Assembly: GCA_022770345.1 (NCBI GenBank) | Contig: JALEII010000063.1 | Location: forward strand, 1-37,360 | Reading direction: 5' to 3' | Length of the DNA: 37,360 bases | Source of the DNA: Clostridiales bacterium | GTDB taxonomy: Bacteria; Bacillota; Clostridia; Oscillospirales; Oscillospiraceae | Shown: positions 28,055 through 37,358 of the stretch, in pieces | Position numbering within the stretch: position 1 is the first letter of the stretch | Layout: each line of letters begins with the position of its first letter | Notes under the pieces: model-generated | What the model saw: only the letters and a program-made list of their open reading frames with translations | Databases searched by the model: none | What the model was told of the DNA's origin: nothing | Position numbers and translations under genes: made by a program

Positions 28055-28083
28055 ATTCTAGCATAGAAAAGCCAGTTTGTCAA
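28055..28083 (-). promoter_or_regulatory. tRNA operon promoter TTGACA - 17 - TAGAAT
   Basis: Minus strand TTGACA (28083-28078) and TAGAAT (28060-28055), 17-nt spacer, just upstream of tRNA-Gly. Confidence 0.88.
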
Positions 28084-28925
28084 CTATTTTTCAAAATTTC
28101 CGGAATTTTTTTGTAGATCACGTCCGCCACGGCCCCATCATCGCAGCCGCAGACCCGGTCGAAGGCCCCGGCGATAACCCCGTCCGCCGGAACATAGGCA
28201 AAGTCTGCCCCTTCCAGCATGGGCCGGTCGTTCTCCGCATCCCCCACACAGACCAGGATTTTCCGGCCCATTTGGGCCTGTAAATTCCGGGCGGAGCGTA
28301 TTTTCGACACACCATTGGCTTGCACGTCCACGATTCTGGGTGCCGCCCGGAACACCGCTGCCTTTCCGGCGTAAGTATCCTTCAGCCACTGCTCCACGGC
28401 GTCCATTTCCGCCATTTCCTCCGCCGTGGCATGAAACAGGGAATCCACGCTGGCGTGTTCGTCCAGATAGCCGAACAGGGAGAATTTCAGAAACGGCTCC
28501 GCCGGGTCCCGCTGGGACAGGGGCGCATAGTCGCACTTCATAAAGTCATAAAAAGCCTTCACCCCCGGGGTAATGCGGTTGCAGAAGTGGGCCGCCACCC
28601 CCTGGACCTCCAGATTCAGATCCGGGTACTTGGCCGACACCTCCGAGACCACCTGCTCTAAGGGCACGGGAATTTCCCGGATGTTGTCCAGCCTCCCGTC
28701 CTGCCAGGTGGCCCCGCCGTTATACAGCAGGAACGGGGCGCTGTGGGGTAACGTATAGAGATACTGCCGGAAGGTGGGGATGCTCCGGCCGGTATTCACC
28801 GTGAAGGCCCCGCCGTTTTCCATAAAATAGGCGATGGCTTCCAGATTCCGCTCCGGGATGGTGGAATTCTGGGCGGTGAGGGTCCGGTCAAAATCCACGG
28901 TCAAAAGCACGTCGGAAAATAGCAT
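28080..28925 (-). CDS. HAD-family (Cof-type) hydrolase
   Basis: TVDFDRTLTAQN motif I, NGGATWQDG, VCVGDAENDRPML motif IV. Confidence 0.88.
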   Translation of the reverse strand: MLFSDVLLTVDFDRTLTAQNSTIPERNLEAIAYFMENGGAFTVNTGRSIPTFRQYLYTLPHSAPFLLYNGGATWQDGRLDNIREIPVPLEQVVSEVSAKYPDLNLEVQGVAAHFCNRITPGVKAFYDFMKCDYAPLSQRDPAEPFLKFSLFGYLDEHASVDSLFHATAEEMAEMDAVEQWLKDTYAGKAAVFRAAPRIVDVQANGVSKIRSARNLQAQMGRKILVCVGDAENDRPMLEGADFAYVPADGVIAGAFDRVCGCDDGAVADVIYKKIPEILKNS

Positions 28926-28926
28926 C

Positions 28927-29832
28927 TCATTGCATCCTTTCTAGTTTCTCCAGAACCTGCTGAAAATACGCCGGCAGCGGCGCATACACCAGTACAGGCC
29001 GGCCGGTCCTGGGATGGGTAAATTGCAGAAGCGTAGCGTGGAGGCACTGGCTGGATTGCCCCAGCTCCGGCTTTTTGTGGCCGTAGACCGCATCTCCAAG
29101 CAGCGGGTGGCCGATGTAGGCCATGTGGACCCGGATCTGATGGGTCCGGCCCGTCTCCAACCGGCAGCGGATGTGGGTATAGCCCTTGTAGCGCTTCACC
29201 ACTTCATAATGGGTCACGGCGGGCTTGGAATTCCGGGTGATGACGCACATTTTCTTCCGGTCCGAGGGGCTTCGCCCGATGGGCGCGTCCACCGTACCGG
29301 TATCGTCCTTCAGATTCCCACAGACGATCGCGTCGTAGGTCCGGCACATGGTATGGTCCTTCAGCTGGGAGGCCAGGACGCTGTGAGCCAGGTCGTTTTT
29401 GGCGATGGCCAGCAGGCCGGAGGTGTCCTTATCGATGCGGTGGACGATGCCGGGCCGCAGGACCCCGTTGATGCCGGAAAGGCTGTCCCCACGGGCATAC
29501 AAAAGGCCGTTGACCAGGGTATCGTCCTCATGTCCGGCAGCGGGGTGGACCACCAGCCCCTTGGGCTTGTTGATGACCAGCACATCCTCGTCCTCATAGG
29601 CAATCTCCAAGTCCATTTTCGTGGGCACCGCTTCCAGGGGCTTCGGCTCCGGGATGGTCACGTCGATGGCGTCCCCCGGTTCCAGGCGGTCATTTTTCTT
29701 TCCCGGCTTGCCGTTGCGCTTCACGCAGCCCTCTTCCAGCAGCTTCTGGGCAGCGCTACGGCTCAGGTCCTCCACGGACCGGCTCAAGAAGGCGTCCAGC
29801 CGCTCACCGGGAATGTCGGCGTACAAAATCAT
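28927..29832 (-). CDS. RluA-family pseudouridine synthase (S4 domain + catalytic domain)
   Basis: GIVHRIDKDTSGLLAIAK catalytic motif, ETGRTHQIRVHMAYIGHPLLGD. Confidence 0.95.
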   Translation of the reverse strand: MILYADIPGERLDAFLSRSVEDLSRSAAQKLLEEGCVKRNGKPGKKNDRLEPGDAIDVTIPEPKPLEAVPTKMDLEIAYEDEDVLVINKPKGLVVHPAAGHEDDTLVNGLLYARGDSLSGINGVLRPGIVHRIDKDTSGLLAIAKNDLAHSVLASQLKDHTMCRTYDAIVCGNLKDDTGTVDAPIGRSPSDRKKMCVITRNSKPAVTHYEVVKRYKGYTHIRCRLETGRTHQIRVHMAYIGHPLLGDAVYGHKKPELGQSSQCLHATLLQFTHPRTGRPVLVYAPLPAYFQQVLEKLERMQ

Positions 29833-30305
29833 GCTTTGCCGTCCTTCCAGAAGTCCCTGTTGAAGAAGATCAGGTGGAGGAGCAGGGCGGCGCAGCCGCA
29901 GGTGATGAAGCAGTCCGCCACGTTGAACACCGGGAAGGAAATGAATTCCGTCTCAATCATGTCCACCACATAGCCCAACCGCACCCGGTCAAGGATGTTG
30001 CCCAGACCACCGGCGTAGATGGCCGTAATGCACCAGCGCTCGAACATGGTCAGAGGCCAGCGCTTTTTGGAGAATTCCCAGATAATCAGGCCCGTAAAGA
30101 CGGCAAAAATCACCACGAACAGCCAGCGCATCCCCTCAAAAGAGGAAAAGGCGGCACCGGTGTTCTGGACGTAGGTCCAGTGAATAAGGCCCGGAATAGC
30201 GGGAACCCGGGCATAAAGGGGGATGTTCATTACCACCAGATATTTTGTCACCTGATCCGCCGCCACAATCAGCGCCGCAAACAGGGCCATAAAGCCATAA
30301 ACCAT
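29829..30305 (-). CDS. lspA: Lipoprotein signal peptidase (signal peptidase II)
   Basis: AADQVTKYLV, QNTGAAFSSF, GGLGNILDRVRLGYVVDMI, FPVFNVADCFI motifs; start MVYGF at 30305 with GGAGGG RBS. Confidence 0.95.
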   Translation of the reverse strand: MVYGFMALFAALIVAADQVTKYLVVMNIPLYARVPAIPGLIHWTYVQNTGAAFSSFEGMRWLFVVIFAVFTGLIIWEFSKKRWPLTMFERWCITAIYAGGLGNILDRVRLGYVVDMIETEFISFPVFNVADCFITCGCAALLLHLIFFNRDFWKDGKA

Positions 30306-30339
30306 AAAAATGTCCCTCCGGAACGATATTTCTTGGGTT

Positions 30340-30368
30340 ATGATAGCATTTCCCGGGAGAAAAGTCAA
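30340..30368 (-). promoter_or_regulatory. lspA promoter TTGACT - 17 - TATCAT
   Basis: Minus-strand TTGACT (30368-30363), TATCAT (30345-30340), 17-nt spacer. Confidence 0.7.
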
Positions 30369-30429
30369 TGGAGAAGGCAGAGGCTTCGCTTCGTGCCCCC
30401 TGCCGCACCCCGGCGGGGACCGGGGCTAC

Positions 30430-30456
30430 AAAAATATTCCCGCCGTGGGCGGGAAT
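30430..30456 (-). terminator. Rho-independent terminator downstream of GNAT gene
   Basis: attcccgcc gtg ggcgggaat stem followed by ATTTTT on minus strand. Confidence 0.7.
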
Positions 30457-30540
30457 TGGGATATTCTTTTTCATTCAAAAGCCGGCGATTTTTCCAAAAA
30501 GCGCTTTTCTCCAACAACGCTCCGCCTGCGGCTCTAACCG

Positions 30541-31263
30541 TCAATCAAACGCCAGGCCGAAATACGCCGGCTCCGGGCCGGGTTGGAGGGCGTGGTACAT
30601 GGCAAAGGGCGTTTCGTTTCCAACGGTACTGAAAATCCCCTCTTTTTCGCCCAATGCCCGCAAAATCCCGGGGGCGGCTTCGGAATTTCCCAGCAGCTCA
30701 ATGCCCCGGAAGGGCTTCGTCTCCGCCGCCAGCAGAAAATCTTCTCCCCGGAATAAGTTCGCCTGTCCCCTCAGAAACGTCAGATTCGTTCCCGTCTGGG
30801 AAACGGCGTTCTCCGGCAGATACTTCTCACGCAACGAACCGAATTCCCCCGCGGAAATTTCCGTCAGCGCCGCAGAGCTTTCTCCGGCCTGCGCCGTCCA
30901 GACCTTCCGGTAGCAGACATACCGGTAGCCCATTTTTTCGTACATTCCCGCCAGTCCCTCCGCCGGGACCAGCAAGCTTCCTGCATAGCCCTGTTCCCGC
31001 AGAACGGCATGATAACGCTCCATCAATCCCCGGAAAATTCCTTGGCCCCGATAGACCGGGTCCGTGGCTGCACCGTAAAGATAGGCCAGCTTCCGGTCCC
31101 GAAAATCACAGTCGAACCAGTAAAGGGCTGAGACGATTTTTCCGTCCCGGCTAGCCGTACAGCACCGGTTCAGGCACCCCGGCAGACCGAAAAACAGGTC
31201 CAGAAACTCCTCCGGATCGTCAAAAACCTGCCGCCACAGCTGGCGAAGCCGGGCCTCATTCAC
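30541..31263 (-). CDS. GNAT-family N-acetyltransferase
   Basis: YLYGAATDPVYRGQGIFRGLMERYHAVLREQGY acetyl-CoA binding motif; GTG start at 31263 overlaps upstream stop by 8 nt (ATG at 31293 also possible). Confidence 0.8.
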   Translation of the reverse strand: MNEARLRQLWRQVFDDPEEFLDLFFGLPGCLNRCCTASRDGKIVSALYWFDCDFRDRKLAYLYGAATDPVYRGQGIFRGLMERYHAVLREQGYAGSLLVPAEGLAGMYEKMGYRYVCYRKVWTAQAGESSAALTEISAGEFGSLREKYLPENAVSQTGTNLTFLRGQANLFRGEDFLLAAETKPFRGIELLGNSEAAPGILRALGEKEGIFSTVGNETPFAMYHALQPGPEPAYFGLAFD

Positions 31264-32173
31264 TGCCCTTGGGGACGGCACGGTATTTCTCATTGAAGAA
31301 AGCCGGGTAATAGGACAGTTTGGCCTGTCGCAATCCCGGAGCGCCCAGATCGTCCTCCCGGTTCAGGTAACGAAGGTCCGGATATTTTTCCCACAGGGTC
31401 TTGGCAAACATCTGGTTCACGGCGGTATAGGCCCCCTCCACGTCCGGCAGGGCCTTTTCAAACTGCACGTCAAAGGTATCCTTGCTCAGGAAGCTTCCCA
31501 GGGTCATCGCCAGAATTTCGCCGTTGTCCTCCAGAAAAATGCCCTCCATGTCCAGGGTCTTCCGGTGCTGCAAAGCCCGGCTCACGGCCGCCTGCTCCAG
31601 ATGCAGGTCCCGGTCTGCTTCTCCCTCCTGGAACTTCCGTGCGTACCACCGGTCCAGCATTTCCCGGACGTTCTGGGTGCTGCCGTCATTGAGGGGATAG
31701 ATCCGGCAGCGGGGATGGATCCGCTTGAAATTATTCAGATGGTTGCGCTTTTTTTGCAGCCGCTTGCCCCGCAGCTCCGCCAGGTCCTCAATGTTATACA
31801 CATAGTCGAAGGAATCCCGGTCGGAGCGGATGTCGAATTCGCCAGGATAGAGTCGCTCCAGCGTCTCGCAGTCTTCGGCGCTCATGCAGGTCAGGGCGCA
31901 GACGATGCCTCGGTCGGCAGCATCCTGCCGGATGGCATCCAGGGCGGCCTTGGGGTCTCCCTTGCCCACTGGGAAGGGGTACACGCTCTTCTCGCCGAAC
32001 TGGGAGAAGATGACCATGAAGCCGTCCACCATGGCGTAACGCTGCTGACCCCAAAGGTACAGGTTCGTAAAATTATATTCGCAGCCCCGGTGGACCGCAA
32101 GTGCCAATATTTCGTCATATACAGCCTTTTGGGAAATTGCCAACGGCCGGAATTGGATCATTGTGGATTGCAT
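31256..32173 (-). CDS. DUF2156 / phosphatidylglycerol lysyltransferase C-terminal-like protein
   Basis: YNFTNLYLWGQQRYAMVDGFMVIF, LRGKRLQKKRNHLNNFKRIHP, INEDD-like LNREDDLGAPGLRQAKLSYYP. Confidence 0.85.
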   Translation of the reverse strand: MQSTMIQFRPLAISQKAVYDEILALAVHRGCEYNFTNLYLWGQQRYAMVDGFMVIFSQFGEKSVYPFPVGKGDPKAALDAIRQDAADRGIVCALTCMSAEDCETLERLYPGEFDIRSDRDSFDYVYNIEDLAELRGKRLQKKRNHLNNFKRIHPRCRIYPLNDGSTQNVREMLDRWYARKFQEGEADRDLHLEQAAVSRALQHRKTLDMEGIFLEDNGEILAMTLGSFLSKDTFDVQFEKALPDVEGAYTAVNQMFAKTLWEKYPDLRYLNREDDLGAPGLRQAKLSYYPAFFNEKYRAVPKGSE

Positions 32174-32201
32174 CCTTTCTATGGATATAAAGCCAAGGAA
32201 A

Positions 32202-32230
32202 ATCGCCGCTGAGAAATCAGCGGCGATCTT
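32202..32230 (-). terminator. Hairpin with GAAA loop downstream of small P-loop gene
   Basis: atcgccgctga gaaa tcagcggcgat perfect 11-bp stem, short T run on minus strand. Confidence 0.6.
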
Positions 32231-32241
32231 GCAGTGCGGAA

Positions 32242-32649
32242 TTACAGATACTTCTTAACGGCCTCGGATGCCATTGTGGGATCGTCGGAAACCGTCATGG
32301 TGATTTCCATACTGTTCGCAGCAGCGAAATCGGCCGCCCAGAGAATGAACGCCTCACCGGCTGCCCGGTCGTTGCCGATGGTCTTATAGAGATTGTCAAT
32401 GTAGACCTGAGTAATATCAAAGTTACCGGCGTGCAGGCCGCTCAGGAAGCCCTTGAGCATATCCAGGTTGCGGATGCCGTACTCCTCGGCATCCACCAGG
32501 CGGACCCGGTAGTTCACGTCGTAGGTCAGCTTCTTGCCGTACTCGATGCAGACCACATCGCCGCTGGCGTGCTCCACAGCCTCGTGGATGGAATCGATGA
32601 GCTTCTTGGTCTTACCGGAGCCTTTCAGGCCCATAATAACATGAATCAT
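32242..32649 (-). CDS. Small P-loop ATP-binding protein of unknown function
   Basis: MIHVIMGLKGSGKTKKLIDSI Walker A at the N-terminus; start at 32649 with GGAGG. Confidence 0.75.
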   Translation of the reverse strand: MIHVIMGLKGSGKTKKLIDSIHEAVEHASGDVVCIEYGKKLTYDVNYRVRLVDAEEYGIRNLDMLKGFLSGLHAGNFDITQVYIDNLYKTIGNDRAAGEAFILWAADFAAANSMEITMTVSDDPTMASEAVKKYL

Positions 32650-32697
32650 GGGAATTATCCTCCTTTGCTCTACCATTGTGGGGGAATGGTTAACTAC

Positions 32698-32726
32698 ATT
32701 TTACCAGTTCTTGTCGGATTTTGCAA
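32698..32726 (-). promoter_or_regulatory. Promoter TTGCAA - 17 - TAAAAT for the small P-loop gene
   Basis: Minus strand TTGCAA (32726-32721), TAAAAT (32703-32698), 17-nt spacer. Confidence 0.65.
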
Positions 32727-32753
32727 TAGGTTTTTGGGAACTTTCCAAAAATT

Positions 32754-34058
32754 TCAATTTTCATATCCGGGTTTACCCAGCAGGTGGAACATGTTGCGCT
32801 TATAGAACTCCACGCCGGGCTGGTTGAAGGGGTTCACGCCCAGCATATAGGCGCTGACGCCGCAGCACAGCTCCAGGAAGTAGAACATCTCGCCCACTTT
32901 GGCGTCGTTCAGCTCGCCGCAGTCCATGACCATCACGGGTACGCCGCCGTCCACATGGGCCGCAACGGTACCGCGGAAGGCCTGCTCGTCCACGAAGTCC
33001 AGCGTCTTGCCCTCCAGATAGTTCAGTCCGTCCAGGTTCTTGTAATCGCCGCCGATGGTGTAGCGATGCTCAGGGGGTGCAAAGCGGACCATGGTCTCGA
33101 ACATATTCCGCTCGCCCTGCTGGATCATCTGGCCCAGGGAGTGCAGGTCGGCAGTGAACTCGGCGGAAACGGGGAAGATGCCCTTGCCGTCCTTGCCCTC
33201 GGACTCGCCGAAAAGCTGCTGCCACCAGCCGCCGAACATCTTGAAGCTGGGCTCATAGGACTCGAAGATCTCCATGACCTTACCGTTTCGGTACAGCAGG
33301 TTCCGGGTAGCGGCATAGAGCCACACGGGATTTTCGAAGGACCGCAGGTTATAGGTCTCCTTGGCCTCGGCCGCACCGGCCATCACCTGGCGGATATCGA
33401 TCCCGGCCACGGCCATGGGCAGCAGGCCCACGGGGGACAGCACGCTGAACCGGCCGCCCACATCGGGAGGAATGACGAAGGTCTCCCAGCCCTCTTCCTC
33501 GGCCATCTGCCGCAGAGCACCCTTGCAGGGGTCGGTGATTGCGTAGATGCGCTTCTTGGCGCCGTCGGTGCCGTACTTCCGCTCCAGCATCCAGCGCAGG
33601 GCACGGGTGGCGATGGCGGGCTCGGTGGTGGTGCCGGACTTGGAGATGATGGCGATGGAGAAGTCCTTGCCCTCCAGCAGACGGCACAGCTCGTTCCAGT
33701 ACCGGGTGGACAGGCCGTTGCCGGCAAAGAACACCTGCGGATTGCCCTTGCCCTTGCCCAGGTTGTGGTTGCAGCCCTGGAGCAGTTCAATGGCGGCACG
33801 GGGTCCCAGGTAGCTGCCGCCGATGCCGATGACGATGAACACGTCGCTGTTGGCACGAATACGGTCGGCCGCCTCCTGGATGCGGTGCATCTCCGGGGTC
33901 TCCTGGGTGGTAGGCAGGTCCAGCCAACCATGGAAATCGCTGCCTGCGCCGGTGTGGTCGGTCAGGGCTGCATGGGCAGCGGCGACCTCTTTCTCGGTAG
34001 CCAGCAGGTCCGGCAGGGACAACTGACCCCAGACATTGGAAATATCAACTTTGATCAT
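32754..34058 (-). CDS. pgi: Glucose-6-phosphate isomerase
   Basis: IGIGGSYLGPRAAIELLQ, SKSGTTTEPAIATRALRW, PVSAEFTADLHSLGQMIQQG, GVNPFNQPGVE. Confidence 0.96.
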   Translation of the reverse strand: MIKVDISNVWGQLSLPDLLATEKEVAAAHAALTDHTGAGSDFHGWLDLPTTQETPEMHRIQEAADRIRANSDVFIVIGIGGSYLGPRAAIELLQGCNHNLGKGKGNPQVFFAGNGLSTRYWNELCRLLEGKDFSIAIISKSGTTTEPAIATRALRWMLERKYGTDGAKKRIYAITDPCKGALRQMAEEEGWETFVIPPDVGGRFSVLSPVGLLPMAVAGIDIRQVMAGAAEAKETYNLRSFENPVWLYAATRNLLYRNGKVMEIFESYEPSFKMFGGWWQQLFGESEGKDGKGIFPVSAEFTADLHSLGQMIQQGERNMFETMVRFAPPEHRYTIGGDYKNLDGLNYLEGKTLDFVDEQAFRGTVAAHVDGGVPVMVMDCGELNDAKVGEMFYFLELCCGVSAYMLGVNPFNQPGVEFYKRNMFHLLGKPGYEN

Positions 34059-34407
34059 TGCAGTGGTTCATCCTTTCTGCTTGTATGAAGGAAGCTCTTT
34101 CAATCATCAAGCGCCGGCGGCACAAGATTCTGGCCTCAGACAAGGTTCGGAAAATGAGGGAATACTGTATGTATTTCCCATTTTTCAAACTGCAGGCTGG
34201 GGGCCAAAGATTCGCCGCCCGGCCGCAGACGATTTATTCAGAGTTTCCTGAAATGCTTACGCCTATATGTTACCGCAAAATCGTCACAAACGCAAGAGGA
34301 AGAAGCAAAGTTTCAAAATATTTCAAAATTTTGCTTCCCGGCCCTCTAGTATTTTGGTTCGTATTCCTGTATAATGGGATGCAGGATACTTGTGAGGAGG
34401 ACTTTCC

Positions 34408-35352
34408 ATGCAATATGGTTTTGGAATCGACTTAGGCGGCACCACCGTCAAAATGGCGCTCTTCGACCGGGAGGGTGATCCCCGCTACAAGTGGGAAATT
34501 CCCACGGACACCAGGGACGGCGGCAGCCGCATCCTGAATGACATCGCCGAATCCTGTCTCAAATGGCTGGACACCTACAGCATCGACAAAAAGGACGTGT
34601 TGGGCATCGGCATCGGTGTCCCCGGCCCCGTCACCGCCAAGGGCGTGGTCAACCGCTGCGTGAATCTGGGCTGGGGCCGGTTCAATATCCATGAAGAGCT
34701 GGGTAAGCGCACGGGTCTGCCGGTAAAGGCAGGCAACGACGCCAACGTGGCCGCTCTGGGTGAGGCCTGGAAGGGCGGCGGCAAAGGCTTTGAGAACATG
34801 GTCATGGTGACCCTGGGCACCGGCGTGGGCGGCGGCCTCATTGTGGACGGGCATATCCTCCACGGGGTCCACGGCGCCGGCGGCGAGATCGGCCACATGA
34901 CCCTGAACAGGCTGGAAACGGAGCAGTGTACCTGCGGAAAATACGGCTGCGTGGAGCAGTATTGCTCCGCCACCGGCGTGGTCCGGCTGGCCCGGCGGGC
35001 CATGGCCAGCTTCAACGGAGAGACCAGTCTGGACCCGGAGGACCTGAGCAGCAAGGCCATTTTCGACGCTGCCGCCAAGGGAGACGTGCTGGCGAAAAAG
35101 GTTCTGGACCAGTTCTTCGACCTGCTGGGCGAGGCTCTGGCCAATGTCTGCGCCACCGTGGATCCGGAGGCAATCGTGCTGGGCGGCGGCGTCAGCAAGG
35201 CCGGAGAGCCGCTGCTGGAGGGAGTCCGGAAGTCCTTCGCCAAGTACGCTTTCCATGCCAATTCCGGCACGGTCTTTACCCTGGCCACCCTGGGCAACGA
35301 CGCAGGCGTCTACGGCGCTTTCAAAATGATGCTGGACGAGTTCGGAAAGTAA
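34408..35352 (+). CDS. glk: ROK-family glucokinase
   Basis: GIDLGGTTVKMALFD, LGTGVGGGLIVDG, ROK zinc motif CTCGKYGCVEQYCSATG. Confidence 0.92.
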   Translation: MQYGFGIDLGGTTVKMALFDREGDPRYKWEIPTDTRDGGSRILNDIAESCLKWLDTYSIDKKDVLGIGIGVPGPVTAKGVVNRCVNLGWGRFNIHEELGKRTGLPVKAGNDANVAALGEAWKGGGKGFENMVMVTLGTGVGGGLIVDGHILHGVHGAGGEIGHMTLNRLETEQCTCGKYGCVEQYCSATGVVRLARRAMASFNGETSLDPEDLSSKAIFDAAAKGDVLAKKVLDQFFDLLGEALANVCATVDPEAIVLGGGVSKAGEPLLEGVRKSFAKYAFHANSGTVFTLATLGNDAGVYGAFKMMLDEFGK

Positions 35353-35457
35353 AATCCGCCCGCAGGGCATTGGCTCCCCCTACGCGCCGGGAGGCATACG
35401 CCCTATCGAAAGCGCATTCTGATCCCCACTTACTCTATTCACAGGAGGAATCTCAAT

Positions 35458-37296
35458 ATGTATTGTTACCGCAAAGTTCAAGACGATCTTTACTGGATCG
35501 GCGCCAATGACCGGCGGCTGGCCCTGTTTGAGGGTGTTTACAATGTGCCTCGGGGCGTCAGCTACAATTCCTATGTGCTGCTGGACGAGAAAAACGTCCT
35601 GTTCGACACCGTAGACAAGGCCGTCGGCAGCCGGTTCTTTGAAAATCTCGCCGCCGTGCTGGACGGGCGGCATCTGGACTACGTCATCGTCCACCACGTG
35701 GAGCCGGACCACTCCGCCACTCTGGCCGAGGTGGTCGAGAAGTACCCGGATGTGAAGATCGTCTGCAACACCGCTACCAAGGCCATGATGGAGCAGTTCT
35801 TCCCCTTTGACGTGGCAAGCCGCTGGGTAGAGGCTAAGGAAGGGGAAGTGTTCTCCACCGGACGGCACAATTTTGCCTTCGTGAAAGCCCCCATGGTCCA
35901 CTGGCCGGAGGTCATGGTGTCCTTTGACACCACCGACGGCATCCTTTTCTCCGCCGACGCCTTCGGCACCTTTGGCAACATGAACGGCGCCCTCTTTGCC
36001 GACGAGGTGGACTTCGACCGGGATTATCTGGACGAGGCCCGGCGCTACTACTGCAATATCGTGGGCAAGTACGGCACCCAGGTCACGACCCTTCTGGGCA
36101 AGGCCGCTGCTCTGCCCATCAAGATGGTCTGCCCCCTCCACGGCTTCGTCTGGCGGAAGAACATCGGCTATTTCATTGACAAATGCCTCCATTGGGCCAC
36201 CTACGACCCGGAAGAAAACGGTGTCCTCATCGCCTACGCCAGCGTGTACGGCAACACCGAGAACGCCGCCGAGCTGCTGGCCATGCATCTCCGGGAGTCC
36301 GGGGTCAAAACGGTGCTTTACGATGTGTCCGTGACCCCCGCCGATGAGATTCTGGCCCAGTGCTTCCGGTATTCTCATCTGGTGTTCGCCTCCACCACTT
36401 ATAATGCGGGCATTTTTGTGAAAATGGAAGCATTCCTCTCCGACCTGGTGGCCCACAACATCCAGAACCGGCAGGTGGCTCTGATTGAAAACGGCTCCTG
36501 GGCCCCCACCTCCGGCGGTCTCATGCGGAAAATGCTGGAAAAGTGCAAGAATATCACCTTCCTGGGGGACCAGATTACCATCTGTTCCAGCGTGAAAGAG
36601 GCCCAGCGGGAGGCCCTGAACGCCCTGGCGGACACCATCGCCGCCACCTTCCGAAAGCCCGAAACCGCCCCGACCCTGCCCGGCAGCGTGGACGCGAATG
36701 CCCTCTTTAAGCTCAGCTATGGCCTGTATGTGCTGACCGCCCGGGAGGGGAACAAGGACAACGGCTGCATCATCAACACCGCCGCCCTGCTCACCGACAA
36801 CCCCAAGCGCATCCAGATCGCCGTGAACAAGAAGAACTACACCCATGACATGATCCTCCGCACCGGCGTGTTCAACGTGTCCGTGCTGACCCAGGAGGTC
36901 CCCTTCAGCGTGTTCCAGCAGTTCGGCTTCTGCTCCGGCCGGGATACGGATAAGTTCGCCGCCGGCGGGGCTGAGGTCCGCAGCGAGAACGGCCTGCGCT
37001 ACGTCTGGGAGAACACCAACGCCGTCATCTCCGGCAAGGTCATCGCCACCCACGACTATGGCACCCACACCCTGTTCGTGGCCGAGGTCACGGAGGCAAA
37101 AATCCTCTCCGACGTGCCCAGCGTCACCTATCAGTATTACTTCGACCACATCAAGCCCAAGCCCGCTCCCACCGGTGAGAAAAAGACCGGCTGGGTCTGC
37201 AAGGTCTGCGGCTATGTGTACGAAGGCGAGGAGCTGCCCCCGGATTTCATCTGCCCCCTGTGCAAGCACGGCGCTGAGGACTTCGAGCGGCTGTAA
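35458..37296 (+). CDS. Flavodiiron protein fused to flavin-reductase-like and rubredoxin domains
   Basis: HHVEPDHS diiron ligand motif; flavodoxin-like IAYASVYGNTENAAELLA; flavin reductase-like domain from about ALFKLSYGLYVLTARE; C-terminal CKVCGYVYEG...CPLCKHG rubredoxin. Confidence 0.92.
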   Translation: MYCYRKVQDDLYWIGANDRRLALFEGVYNVPRGVSYNSYVLLDEKNVLFDTVDKAVGSRFFENLAAVLDGRHLDYVIVHHVEPDHSATLAEVVEKYPDVKIVCNTATKAMMEQFFPFDVASRWVEAKEGEVFSTGRHNFAFVKAPMVHWPEVMVSFDTTDGILFSADAFGTFGNMNGALFADEVDFDRDYLDEARRYYCNIVGKYGTQVTTLLGKAAALPIKMVCPLHGFVWRKNIGYFIDKCLHWATYDPEENGVLIAYASVYGNTENAAELLAMHLRESGVKTVLYDVSVTPADEILAQCFRYSHLVFASTTYNAGIFVKMEAFLSDLVAHNIQNRQVALIENGSWAPTSGGLMRKMLEKCKNITFLGDQITICSSVKEAQREALNALADTIAATFRKPETAPTLPGSVDANALFKLSYGLYVLTAREGNKDNGCIINTAALLTDNPKRIQIAVNKKNYTHDMILRTGVFNVSVLTQEVPFSVFQQFGFCSGRDTDKFAAGGAEVRSENGLRYVWENTNAVISGKVIATHDYGTHTLFVAEVTEAKILSDVPSVTYQYYFDHIKPKPAPTGEKKTGWVCKVCGYVYEGEELPPDFICPLCKHGAEDFERL

Positions 37297-37313
37297 AGAA
37301 TAGAAAAAACAGT

Positions 37314-37358
37314 AAAAACCATCGGTGCGCCGGGAAATCGGCACACCGATGGTTTTTT
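37314..37358 (+). terminator. Rho-independent terminator after the flavodiiron gene
   Basis: aaaaaccatcggtgcgccg / cggcacaccgatggttttt stem with one mismatch, T6 tail. Confidence 0.85.

Noticed and set aside
32784-34088. 434 aa plus-strand ORF opposite pgi
   Set aside because: Antisense shadow; pgi motifs are unambiguous on the minus strand.
34354-34375. TTGGTT + TATAAT as glk promoter
   Set aside because: Spacer is only 10 nt; TATAAT may be real but this -35 is not.
35380-37344. 654 aa minus-strand ORF, longer than the sense flavodiiron gene
   Set aside because: Antisense shadow ORF of a GC-rich gene; translation is low-complexity G/V/H-rich with no recognisable domain, while the plus strand encodes a clear flavodiiron fusion.
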